From SABI01 sp963663665 (GTDB lineage Bacteria; Spirochaetota; Spirochaetia; Sphaerochaetales; Sphaerochaetaceae): a stretch of DNA of 64,000 nucleotides. The stretch spans positions 316,018-380,017 of the forward strand of contig CAXXKP010000006.1 in NCBI GenBank assembly GCA_963663665.2, given 5' to 3'. The notes beneath the pieces were generated by a model. The model searched no databases and was not told where the DNA came from. It saw only the letters and a program-made list of their open reading frames with translations. The position numbers were made by a program, and so were the translations under genes. This document shows positions 34,542-43,244 of the stretch, piece after piece. How positions within the stretch are numbered: position 1 is the first letter of the stretch; each line of letters begins with the position of its first letter.

Positions 34542-35399
34542 AGTATTTGTGACTTGAGTCTTATATTTTTCTTCTAATAAGGATAAAATATCACCCTCAT
34601 CACCCCTATCAGTAATAGTGTACAGTGCTGATCCACTGCCACTAATCGATCTGTACCAGTTTTTTTCTCTATTTGTTGTATTGAATAATTTATTGTATAA
34701 ATCATTATATTCAATAATTATATTATTAAAATCATTATAAAAAGTCCAATCCTTAACTGATTTTGCATAAATATGACATAACAACTGCATGCTAGGGGGA
34801 CTAAGAACTTCCCGACTAGCAGCTCTTGACTCATCTAAATCAGTAAAAGCTTGTTTTGTGGATACGCCAAAACCCCGTGGAACTGAGAGAACAACAGCAA
34901 GGTCATTCCTCGGATGTATAGGCGTCACTATTTCTCCTCTCCCCTCTACATAAGCAAAAGGAGTCTTATGTAGAAAGAAAGGAACATCTGAACCGACTTC
35001 AAGTCCAAGCGAATGAAGTTCTTTATCATTCAGCGGATAATGATAAATTTGTTGAAGGAGATGAAGTACAGTTGCTGCATTTGAAGATCCACCACCTAGC
35101 CCCCCTTGGATGGGGATATTCTTCTTTATCGTAATAGAAACTTTTGCATGCGTTTGAATCTTTTGAAGGTATAACTGAGTTACTGTATACATCAAGTTAG
35201 ATGTAAGAGGAACATTATCCATTCCAGAGATAAAAATTTCCGTAGTGAATTGTTCATGGATTTCAATCGTAATCATATCATAAAGTGATATAAGGTGGAA
35301 AAGTGAAGAAAGTGAATGATATCCATCTTCTCGTCTTTGAGAGATATGAAGATGAAGATTTATTTTTGCATACGATCTTTCACTCTTAACAATACTCAT
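34515..35399 (-). CDS. ispE: 4-diphosphocytidyl-2-C-methyl-D-erythritol kinase
   Basis: This 294-residue GHMP kinase of the non-mevalonate isoprenoid pathway has AKINLHLHISQRREDGYH at the N-terminus and the ATP loop PIQGGLGGGSSNAAT, with DVPFF in between. It phosphorylates CDP-methylerythritol. Its start overlaps the stop of the uracil-DNA glycosylase gene by 4 bases, so the two are translationally coupled. Confidence 0.96.
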   Translation of the reverse strand: MSIVKSERSYAKINLHLHISQRREDGYHSLSSLFHLISLYDMITIEIHEQFTTEIFISGMDNVPLTSNLMYTVTQLYLQKIQTHAKVSITIKKNIPIQGGLGGGSSNAATVLHLLQQIYHYPLNDKELHSLGLEVGSDVPFFLHKTPFAYVEGRGEIVTPIHPRNDLAVVLSVPRGFGVSTKQAFTDLDESRAASREVLSPPSMQLLCHIYAKSVKDWTFYNDFNNIIIEYNDLYNKLFNTTNREKNWYRSISGSGSALYTITDRGDEGDILSLLEEKYKTQVTNTLTNCMHLL

Positions 35400-36136
35400 C
35401 CTTCTCTCCAGATATGCTCATCTACTAAAGTTTTTTTAACAATAGGCTCCCATCCTCTATTTGCTTGAGGATTTGCTGGACTTGGATGGAGAATACTTGT
35501 CACATAAATGTCGCTCTCTAAGCGAGAGATACTTGATTCTAATTTCTTCTTTGCATACTGCCCTATTCCAATGACGTTTCTAGGATTGATAATGGAAATC
35601 ATTTGATCTAAATAATTATCACATATCTGTTCAAGCTTTTCTCTTGCGTTCTTTTCAATTTTTTCCGGTATAATATTCTTCCCGGTGGGTCCTTTGTCGA
35701 CAAAGACGACTGGACAGTAGTTCATGATTGCAACACTATCGGGGAAAAGAGAACTTACGGGGAATCTATTTTGAATAAGAGTCCATAGCCGCCTACCACT
35801 CACTTCACTCCTAGAACACTTCAAGCCCTCAATAGGTCTCTTCGGGTGACAAGTTGGTAGATTTTCTAACTTCTCATCAATACCAAGATAATCTCTCACA
35901 ACATTGACTTCGCCAAAGGGGATTCCGGTTTGTGCCATCCCGAAAGGACCTGGGTTCATGCCGAGGAAAAGAGTGTCAGTGTTTTCCTTTACATATAACT
36001 CAATGTACTTTTTATGAAAATTCCAAGCATATTGAAGGGGATGGTAAACATACACATCTTCCTGATACTCTATATGAGCACATTTAAACGCAAATTGAGA
36101 TGTAATTTCAATAAGTTCTTCTATAACAGCACTCAT
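35396..36136 (-). CDS. SMUG1-type uracil-DNA glycosylase
   Basis: This 246-residue protein contains GMNPGPFGMAQTGIPFG (active-site motif 1 of SMUG1) and HPSPANPQANRGWEP (motif 2). These are the diagnostic pair of the SMUG family. Such enzymes excise uracil and oxidised pyrimidines from DNA. SMUG is scattered in bacteria, where Ung is more common. It is coupled by overlap to ispE downstream (4 bases) and gltS upstream (1 base). Confidence 0.93.
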   Translation of the reverse strand: MSAVIEELIEITSQFAFKCAHIEYQEDVYVYHPLQYAWNFHKKYIELYVKENTDTLFLGMNPGPFGMAQTGIPFGEVNVVRDYLGIDEKLENLPTCHPKRPIEGLKCSRSEVSGRRLWTLIQNRFPVSSLFPDSVAIMNYCPVVFVDKGPTGKNIIPEKIEKNAREKLEQICDNYLDQMISIINPRNVIGIGQYAKKKLESSISRLESDIYVTSILHPSPANPQANRGWEPIVKKTLVDEHIWREG

Positions 36137-37557
36137 TACTTACCAGTATGAAAGAATGTTTTCATTGAAATAAAAGCCTTCTTTTTAGAGAGAAGGATAT
36201 AAGCAACGAAAGCACTAAGTAAATAGATGAAGGAGATGCCAACTGCTAACCAAAAAAGACGTGGGTCATTGTTAACGTAACTAAATGCTGGAAGGTTGAC
36301 ACTCAATATGAACGGTATTGCGAGTACAAATACTATTCCAACAGAATACAGGTAATCTGTTGCAGCTGGGGTTTCAAACTCAGGGTCTACAACTCTCAAC
36401 AATGCAAGTCCAGTTGGAAGTGTTCCTGTAGCTGTCCCATAAATCAAGAGCATCCGATAAAACTGATGGTCATCGTACAACCTAGATGCATATGCAGGTA
36501 GAATCACTAATGTAATAAGAGCACCGACTAAAGTCAGCACTATGATAGGGAGCCAATAACCCTGTACTGCGACTAATGAGATTGCGCCAAGTGACGCAGC
36601 TACAGTCAAATCAACACTAAAGCCACTTATTCTATTGCAGGTTGAATTATCTATAGTTGTTTCGACTTTAAATAATTTCATCAACATTTTCACACCTAAA
36701 GCACTAAAAGCACTAAAAATAAAGTTTATCCCCCAAAGAGAATTAGCAAGATCAACGCCCATTGGTCCTATTAAGGAAAGTAAACTACTTAAACCTGTTA
36801 AGAATCCATAACTAATAAGATATGTTATCATCACGAGAGCAATATGATAGGTGAAGGTATCGAGAGATTCTCCATCCGTCGACAGATATGATCCTATTGG
36901 TCTTTTTTCTTGGAATCGAGAGAAGAACCCTGTTTTAATCTGATTAGTCTCGACATTTCTATGGTACTCATTTCCGACCCATCCTCGCTTGATTCCAGTA
37001 TTAATAAGAACAACCCCCCCGAAGGAGCCTAAAAGGAATCCAATTGCAGCCATCGTGAGACCTACCGAAGGTCCTGCATCAAAACCCATACTCTGCCATG
37101 TAGAACCAATACTAAATGCCTGACCAGGCCCTAATTCAAATCCTAGAGCCAGAGTAAACCCAATTGCGGGGAATAAATCGGGCATTACAGTAGAAATAAG
37201 TATTGCAGTAACAAGGAGACCAAAGAATGTTTGTAACCCATATTGACCGATTATAGCGGTTACGTTCTGAGCAAGAATTCTTTTATTATTCTTTTTATGT
37301 TCTCTCTTACCAGTGACACGTAACATCATTGAAATAAAACTAATATTCAAAAGGTGATAGACTAACTCACCAAGATAATTACTCCCTAAATTTAATAAAG
37401 GTGCAAAAAAATTATAGAAGATTAAGAGAAAAATTCCAGCAATTATTGGGGATGGAATCAAAAACTTTTGTAAAAACCTAATTCTTGCTCTCAAGAGTGC
37501 CGCAAATAGGAGCGATAAAGAAATAATCCCAACATGAATAATATAGTTCCAGTTCAT
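36136..37557 (-). CDS. gltS: Sodium/glutamate symporter (GltS family)
   Basis: This 473-residue integral membrane protein has about 12 hydrophobic helices and a cytoplasmic loop near residues 190-230. Repeated Gly-rich re-entrant segments include GFELGPGQAFSIGSTWQSMG and GTATGTLPTGLALLRVVDPE, as in GltS Na+:glutamate carriers. The length is somewhat above E. coli GltS (401). It abuts plsC and overlaps the SMUG gene by one base. Substrate by homology only. Confidence 0.9.
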   Translation of the reverse strand: MNWNYIIHVGIISLSLLFAALLRARIRFLQKFLIPSPIIAGIFLLIFYNFFAPLLNLGSNYLGELVYHLLNISFISMMLRVTGKREHKKNNKRILAQNVTAIIGQYGLQTFFGLLVTAILISTVMPDLFPAIGFTLALGFELGPGQAFSIGSTWQSMGFDAGPSVGLTMAAIGFLLGSFGGVVLINTGIKRGWVGNEYHRNVETNQIKTGFFSRFQEKRPIGSYLSTDGESLDTFTYHIALVMITYLISYGFLTGLSSLLSLIGPMGVDLANSLWGINFIFSAFSALGVKMLMKLFKVETTIDNSTCNRISGFSVDLTVAASLGAISLVAVQGYWLPIIVLTLVGALITLVILPAYASRLYDDHQFYRMLLIYGTATGTLPTGLALLRVVDPEFETPAATDYLYSVGIVFVLAIPFILSVNLPAFSYVNNDPRLFWLAVGISFIYLLSAFVAYILLSKKKAFISMKTFFHTGK

Positions 37558-38772
37558 TTACACACTCTCCTTTAGATTCAAACTTTGTTGAATCTGATAC
37601 AATTCCATATACTTCAGTATAGATTGATTCTGTTTTATTCTAACACGATAGATTTTTTTCATATACGAAAATTCTAAAGTACTTTTTGCATTTATTATAA
37701 TTGAAGTAATGTTCTTAAATTCAAAAATAATCTCCTTTTTGTCAAAATGAGCCAGTTTATCTCTGAAAGAAATAACATTAAGAATGAAAGCATCTCGAGT
37801 AGCTGTTAGCTTAAAATCTTTACTTAGAAGTATAAGCTGTTTTGAAGTTGCATATTGAAACAATACACCCTCGTCCTCTTGGAAAAGGGGAGTATGATCA
37901 TGCGTTAAGATAAGTTGTTCTAATTCTGTCCTCTCCCACTGATGCCATGTAGCTATAGAAGGAAATGAAGGTGAATTTTCAAGTGCGTGTATTTCATCAA
38001 ACTCATTTAATGCCCACTTTGAATGGCATGAACTGCATTCGAAATTTTTACCTGAACTGACAATCGTTGAAAATTGGGAGCAAGAAGGGCACGTATAGAA
38101 AATATTCTCTATTCCTTCTGCCATTGTATCGCTCAGATAGGGTATTTGATTTTTCTGTTGCCACGATTCATAACTATGAACTAGATAAGAATTCACCAAT
38201 TTTGAAATATAACCGACACTCTCTCCTTTAAAATCCTCTGGGTAAAGAACTTTAACCACATGAAGGGTGAGTGGCCCTTTTCGACGTTGATAAGACCATC
38301 TTGGCCTCACTGCATAGGCTCCTTCAAATTGGAAAATCACAACAGGAACATTAAATAAACGAATCAATTTTGCAGTCGCATCATTGATTGGAATGCTTTC
38401 ACCATCCCAGGTTCTAGTGCCTTCTGGGAAAAAGCCTACAATCCCATTCTCAGCAAGGACCTTCTTTATTCCGCGAATTGTATAAATATCTGGTTTACCT
38501 TGTTGCTTAGGTATCCCCTTTATCAATGAATCAAATACGTAATTAAGAAATCTATTTTTAAACAAATAGGCTCCCATTACCCAATGAATATGGAAAGAAG
38601 TAGAAGCCGATAAAAACATAGCATCGTAAGTGTGGGTATGATTCCCAATAACGAGAAACGGTCCTTTTTGGGGAATTTTCTCATATCCTTCACATTTTAC
38701 ACCCCAATGATGTAAAAGCCATTTACCGTAAGTAGGTCTCACTAATTTAATTAACCAAGGTGTTTTTGACAT
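37558..38772 (-). CDS. PlsC-type acyltransferase fused to a zinc ribbon and C-terminal domain
   Basis: This 404-residue protein has a normal lysophospholipid acyltransferase domain in residues 1-200. The HX4D motif is at H45-D50 and FPEGTR at 115-120. A four-Cys zinc ribbon then occurs at C228, C231, C246 and C249. About 150 residues of unknown, beta-rich sequence complete it. PlsC acylates lysophosphatidate in the membrane and is usually about 240 residues, so the last 180 residues are an addition. It directly precedes gltS and follows pyrC by 78 bases. Confidence 0.85.
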   Translation of the reverse strand: MSKTPWLIKLVRPTYGKWLLHHWGVKCEGYEKIPQKGPFLVIGNHTHTYDAMFLSASTSFHIHWVMGAYLFKNRFLNYVFDSLIKGIPKQQGKPDIYTIRGIKKVLAENGIVGFFPEGTRTWDGESIPINDATAKLIRLFNVPVVIFQFEGAYAVRPRWSYQRRKGPLTLHVVKVLYPEDFKGESVGYISKLVNSYLVHSYESWQQKNQIPYLSDTMAEGIENIFYTCPSCSQFSTIVSSGKNFECSSCHSKWALNEFDEIHALENSPSFPSIATWHQWERTELEQLILTHDHTPLFQEDEGVLFQYATSKQLILLSKDFKLTATRDAFILNVISFRDKLAHFDKKEIIFEFKNITSIIINAKSTLEFSYMKKIYRVRIKQNQSILKYMELYQIQQSLNLKESV

Positions 38773-38850
38773 AAACCATCCTTATTGTAAATAATATAAC
38801 ATAGTCTCATTTTAGTGTCTATTCAATACTTCAAGGCAAGAGTGAAAGTG

Positions 38851-39900
38851 TCAAAAAACGGTGAAAGGATATTCTCCAATCACGTTTTCAACAGTGTCGT
38901 CGATACACATTGGACTAGGAACAAAGACTGAGAAATCGGTATGAAACACTTCATTTACCCTCTCACCGAGTAGATAATCAAGATGAGATTCCTTTACATC
39001 ATGTTCTCTCAAAGTTTGAATAAGCCTCAGAGTTCCTCCAAATCCCGGGATACCTGAAGCCCCTAGTAGTTTATCTTTCATTGTGTGAGGAGCATGGTCG
39101 CTCTCTATCCAGTCTATCGAACCGTTTAGTAGGCCATGAAAAACTGCCTTTTGATGTTCAATTGACCTTAAAGGAGGATTTACTTTTGCGAGCAATCCTT
39201 TTGTATTCATTATTGATTCATTAAGAAGAGCGTGGTGTGCTGTTGCTCCACAGGTAATATCCATCCCTTTACTTTTATGATAAGAAACCATTTCAATCGC
39301 ATCTTTTGTTGAGATATGGCAAATATGTAAAGTTCCTTTAAATCCACTCTCCTTACAAAGAGTTATTTGTTTTTCTACAGAAGCAATTTCTGCCTCCACA
39401 GGGCGTGCATATGTATGCGAAATAGGATTTTCGAGATCGAACAGATCATTCTTTATAAAAGCCTCATCCTCACAGTGTACAGCAAGGACTCCTTTATATT
39501 GACTTCTTTTGAGAGCTTCATATACCTCTCTTAGAAGGTGTGAAGTAGTAATTCCCATATGGCCTGTTGAATGTCCTGCGAAAAGCTTTAATCCAATGAG
39601 GTGTGGAAAAAGGTGCTCGTGTAACGTTACTAAGGTCTCTATTTGAGAAGGGTCACTTGTAATTCCTCCATAGACACAGTAGTTTATTTCAATATTCTGC
39701 TCACGTGCTATCTCCTTCGCACATTTTTGTCCTTCTTCAATACGTTTGGCAATAATGTGAGGAAATGTAAGGGCAGGAGAGGTATTCGGCATATCAAAAA
39801 TAGTTGTGAACCCTGCGGTTGAAGCTACCATCAGAGCATGTTTAATTGTTTCTTTTTCCAACTGGTCCCAATCCCTAGCATGTACATGTGGGTCTATCAT
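38851..39900 (-). CDS. pyrC: Dihydroorotase
   Basis: This 349-residue amidohydrolase closes carbamoyl aspartate to dihydroorotate. It has the metal-binding HVH (HVHARDW) near the N-terminus, AVHCEDE, a metal His in HICHIS, and SDHAPHT with the catalytic Asp. The N-terminus lacks the extra strand seen in many type I enzymes, starting at MIDPHVHARD. The start overlaps the pyrDK stop by 4 bases. It is the last gene of the pyr operon. Confidence 0.93.
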   Translation of the reverse strand: MIDPHVHARDWDQLEKETIKHALMVASTAGFTTIFDMPNTSPALTFPHIIAKRIEEGQKCAKEIAREQNIEINYCVYGGITSDPSQIETLVTLHEHLFPHLIGLKLFAGHSTGHMGITTSHLLREVYEALKRSQYKGVLAVHCEDEAFIKNDLFDLENPISHTYARPVEAEIASVEKQITLCKESGFKGTLHICHISTKDAIEMVSYHKSKGMDITCGATAHHALLNESIMNTKGLLAKVNPPLRSIEHQKAVFHGLLNGSIDWIESDHAPHTMKDKLLGASGIPGFGGTLRLIQTLREHDVKESHLDYLLGERVNEVFHTDFSVFVPSPMCIDDTVENVIGEYPFTVF

Positions 39901-41648
39901 AATAAATCTGGAGCCTCCTTCACAATGTATTCATATGAAACAAATGTGCCCCATTGGCAAGTAAGACGATCACCACAAGCGCATTCACCGCACATCCCAA
40001 TTCCACACATCGTATTTAGCTCTAATGAAAGATAAATATGAGAGGGGTCCATTTTCTTAAGGAGAAGTTGCTCTACTGCTTTTTTCATGAAAATACTAGG
40101 ACCTACAATATAGGAACTAAAGGTTTCTTGATTATGAACTAGCTCCTGAATAGAAGAGAGAACCCTTCCAACTATACCGTTATCAGGAATGATTTGAACA
40201 TCACTGTAGAGGGCAACTTCTTTTTCAATTACATTAAGAGAAGCCTCTCTCTTTTCACTCGTTCCAACAAGGGTCTGAACTTTCACTCCTTTTTCACTCA
40301 ACTTCTTCGCAACAGGTGGAAGCACTGCAATACCGGTCCCACCGGCAATCAATAGTGAGTTCTCCCTTGGATCGATAATCACAGGAGCGCCATAAAGACC
40401 CCTTACATAAAGGCTCTCTCCAATAGACAGCTCACTTAGAGCTAATGTAACCTTACCTTTCACTTTGATAATAAAAGTTAAAGGGTTAGATTTTGCAATA
40501 GAGAATGGTTTTTCACCAATTGAAGGAAGCCAAAGAAAGACAAACTCGCCCCCATTGTATTCTAACTCTCCGTCGAGAGTTAGGATAACAGTATCATGAC
40601 CAATCTCTTCTTTGTGAATGAGAGTATGTTTCTTGTAGTCCATACTTCTCTCTCTTATCATCACAGGAGAAATATGTATTAGTCGTTCCTCACCCTTTAT
40701 GAGATGTATTGCATTATTTGTTAATTGTTCTGTGAATAGAGGCCAATCTTTTTGATGAACTTTAGCAAACGCGGAGCCGATACCGACTACATCACTACCA
40801 CTTTTGATCATTTCCACAAGATTCTCAGAACTACTCACTCCTCCCATACCGAGGAGAGGCACTCTAGGTCCAATAGATTCTCTTACTTCTTTTATGCACT
40901 CGATTGCTCGAGAGAATATCCAATTGCCACTCATTCCCCCTTTACCACCGAGATTATTTTGCAAAATTGGAGTATGAGAATCCTCACACATGTGGACCTC
41001 GGGCCCTACAGTGTTAATAAGAGAGAGCCCATCTGCCCCTGAGGTAACAAGAGAAAGTGCGATTTCCCCGATATCATCAACATTAGGGGTGAGTTTTGGG
41101 AAAATTAGTGCATCAATCTCACCAACAGCCTCTCTAATACGCCTCATATATTCACTACTAATAACTTTAGAACATCCAATACTAGAACCGTATCCACTCT
41201 CAGCATGAGGGCAACTGAAATTAAGCTCAATGATATCTGCAACTGGGTTAAACTTTTTAATAAGAGTAATAAAATCTTCAATGCTACTAGCAGAGACTGA
41301 AACGTTAAGAAATGCTCTAAAGGAATGAGTTTCTCTTAACCTTTCTAAATCTCTATAGGCAGAGACCATCCCGGGATTTCTTAAGCCAACAGAGTTGCCA
41401 AAGCTGCCTTCTTCCATTTCGCATATTATTGGTTCTCTATTGCCATTGTTTGGAGAAACCTGGAAACTCTTAGTTGTAATAACGCTCATTTGCGGGAGAT
41501 TTTGATCTACATACCGAACCAATTGTGGTTTTGTTGATAAAACGCCACTTACAGTTGAAAGAGAGATAAGAGAGGGGTTTAAAAGAATTCTTTTATGCCG
41601 TTGATAAAAGAATTCTTTGAGTGCTTGTTTCTTGTGCGTATAAGCCAT
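39897..41648 (-). CDS. Fused dihydroorotate dehydrogenase: PyrD catalytic plus PyrK electron-transfer domains
   Basis: This 583-residue protein joins two subunits that are separate in class 1B enzymes. Residues 1-310 form the FMN barrel (IIELNFSCPHAESGYG with the active-site Cys region, PKLTPNVDD, GMGGVSS). From about 345 a ferredoxin-reductase-like PyrK domain follows, with FAD/NAD motifs (LIAGGTGIAVLPPVAKKL). The C-terminal 2Fe-2S Cys set reads CGIGMCGECACGDRLTC. It would oxidise dihydroorotate and pass electrons to NAD. ATG 41648 overlaps the pyrF stop (TGATG). Confidence 0.92.
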   Translation of the reverse strand: MAYTHKKQALKEFFYQRHKRILLNPSLISLSTVSGVLSTKPQLVRYVDQNLPQMSVITTKSFQVSPNNGNREPIICEMEEGSFGNSVGLRNPGMVSAYRDLERLRETHSFRAFLNVSVSASSIEDFITLIKKFNPVADIIELNFSCPHAESGYGSSIGCSKVISSEYMRRIREAVGEIDALIFPKLTPNVDDIGEIALSLVTSGADGLSLINTVGPEVHMCEDSHTPILQNNLGGKGGMSGNWIFSRAIECIKEVRESIGPRVPLLGMGGVSSSENLVEMIKSGSDVVGIGSAFAKVHQKDWPLFTEQLTNNAIHLIKGEERLIHISPVMIRERSMDYKKHTLIHKEEIGHDTVILTLDGELEYNGGEFVFLWLPSIGEKPFSIAKSNPLTFIIKVKGKVTLALSELSIGESLYVRGLYGAPVIIDPRENSLLIAGGTGIAVLPPVAKKLSEKGVKVQTLVGTSEKREASLNVIEKEVALYSDVQIIPDNGIVGRVLSSIQELVHNQETFSSYIVGPSIFMKKAVEQLLLKKMDPSHIYLSLELNTMCGIGMCGECACGDRLTCQWGTFVSYEYIVKEAPDLL

Positions 41649-42541
41649 CAAATAGAGGTCTCCTCAAGTAATTTATCAATGTTTGAAATACATCTATCTA
41701 ACCAAGAAGAAGGTGCTGGAGCAACCTTCCATGGATGAGTAAGTGAACTTGAACTATTGATTCGTGCGAGGTTAAGAGGGTACTTAGCTTCACGTAAAGT
41801 ATTGAGAGTCATCTGAGCACTCGCACCTTGTGAACCCACACCTGGAATAAGAAGTGGAATCTCTAGTGGTGCATAATAAGTCGCAATTTCCTTAAGCTCA
41901 TCAAGGTGAGTAGCTCCAACTACAGCGCCAATAGTACCATTCTTTTTAGCCCATGAAGCAATTTTATGAGAAACAGCCATGTAAAGAGGATAGATCTCTT
42001 GTTCATCTACAGTATCTATAATCATCAGTTGTTGAAAATCTCTACCTCCAGGATTACTTGTTCTGTTTAGAACATAAACACCTTTCTCGTAATGACTTCC
42101 CTCCACAAAAGGGAGAACTGAATCGCTACCCATGTAAGGACTGACAGTTACAGAATCTGCTTTCCATACATCAAAGGCTTCTTGAGCGTAGTTAGCACTG
42201 CTTGTGGCAATATCACCTCTTTTCGAATCAAAGATAATTGGTATACTAGGGAAATGCAAACTTAATAATTCAAAGATTCTAGAAAGGGCAAGGGACCCTT
42301 CAAAAGTACCTTCTCTTGGATTATCAAGGGCATGGTAATAGCCTACGTTTGGTTTGAATGCTGCTGGAGATAAATTGTATTTCACCATCGCATTGAAAAG
42401 TTCTTCAAAGTAATTAACAACATCTGCATAAATATCTCCACTGCGGTCTGGAAGAACTTCCCATTTCACATCAAGTCCCATACATGCACAATTCTTTACT
42501 TTAGATGCACTTTCTATGAGCATTTGTTTATAATTTGACAC
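41648..42541 (-). CDS. pyrF: Orotidine 5'-phosphate decarboxylase (type 2)
   Basis: This 297-residue enzyme converts OMP to UMP. It has the catalytic FDSKRGDIATSSANYA segment of type 2 OMP decarboxylases, an N-terminal MGLDVKWEVLP and a C-terminal PLLIPGVGSQG phosphate loop. The length exceeds the 230-residue type 1 enzymes, as expected. It lies between pyrE and pyrDK. Confidence 0.95.
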   Translation of the reverse strand: MSNYKQMLIESASKVKNCACMGLDVKWEVLPDRSGDIYADVVNYFEELFNAMVKYNLSPAAFKPNVGYYHALDNPREGTFEGSLALSRIFELLSLHFPSIPIIFDSKRGDIATSSANYAQEAFDVWKADSVTVSPYMGSDSVLPFVEGSHYEKGVYVLNRTSNPGGRDFQQLMIIDTVDEQEIYPLYMAVSHKIASWAKKNGTIGAVVGATHLDELKEIATYYAPLEIPLLIPGVGSQGASAQMTLNTLREAKYPLNLARINSSSSLTHPWKVAPAPSSWLDRCISNIDKLLEETSI

Positions 42542-42553
42542 TTTTTCCCTCTT

Positions 42554-43240
42554 TTATAAAAAATTATTCTTTTTTCCCCATCCAAATGGATCCATTCTCC
42601 ATTCAACAAGAAGAGACATATCGTTCTCATCAAGATATCCTGCTTCATGTGCGGTTGCAAGCATAGACTCATAATCTAGTAGTGAAATTGATGTGCAAGT
42701 AGGCTTTAAAGAATCAAAGGCCTCCTTTGAAGCTCCAAGCTGGTAGGTAAATATTGATAAACAATAAGGAACGAGTGCCCCTTCCTCTCTTAAAGCACTC
42801 ACTGCGGCAATAGAGGATCCTCCTGTTGAGATAAGGTCTTCAATAAGAAGGACCTGTTTACCTTGAAGTGTAAGAGAAGGTCCAATTCCTTCAATCTGAT
42901 TTTTGAGTCCATGATCCTTTCCACTTGAGCGAACATAAATAAGTGGTAGTTGAAGTAAATCACTTAGCGTCGTTGCATGAGGAATTCCTGCTGTACTAGT
43001 TCCAGCAATAATAGAAAAATCAGTATCAATTGTATCAAGAATTTCTTTAAATCCTCTTGCTATAAGACTCCGGGCTTCACTATCAGCTAAGAGCCTTCTA
43101 TTATCATTATATATAGGCATTCTGTATCCACTTGCCCAACGAAAAGGATCTTGAGGCGAGAGCTTGATAGCTTCCATTTTAAATGCTTTTTTCGCGATTT
43201 CTCTTCCAAATTCTTGTTGTATCTCAATGATTTTCTTCAT
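42554..43240 (-). CDS. pyrE: Orotate phosphoribosyltransferase
   Basis: This 228-residue enzyme adds ribose 5-phosphate from PRPP to orotate. It has the PRPP loop VLLIEDLISTGGSS, YVRSSGKDHGLKNQIEG and FRWASGYRMPIYNDNR. ATG 43240 is chosen because GGAG lies 8 bases upstream and it starts 4 bases after the pyrBI stop. The frame extends back to 43372 only by overlapping the zinc domain of pyrBI. Confidence 0.95.
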   Translation of the reverse strand: MKKIIEIQQEFGREIAKKAFKMEAIKLSPQDPFRWASGYRMPIYNDNRRLLADSEARSLIARGFKEILDTIDTDFSIIAGTSTAGIPHATTLSDLLQLPLIYVRSSGKDHGLKNQIEGIGPSLTLQGKQVLLIEDLISTGGSSIAAVSALREEGALVPYCLSIFTYQLGASKEAFDSLKPTCTSISLLDYESMLATAHEAGYLDENDMSLLVEWRMDPFGWGKKNNFL

Positions 43241-43244
43241 GTGT

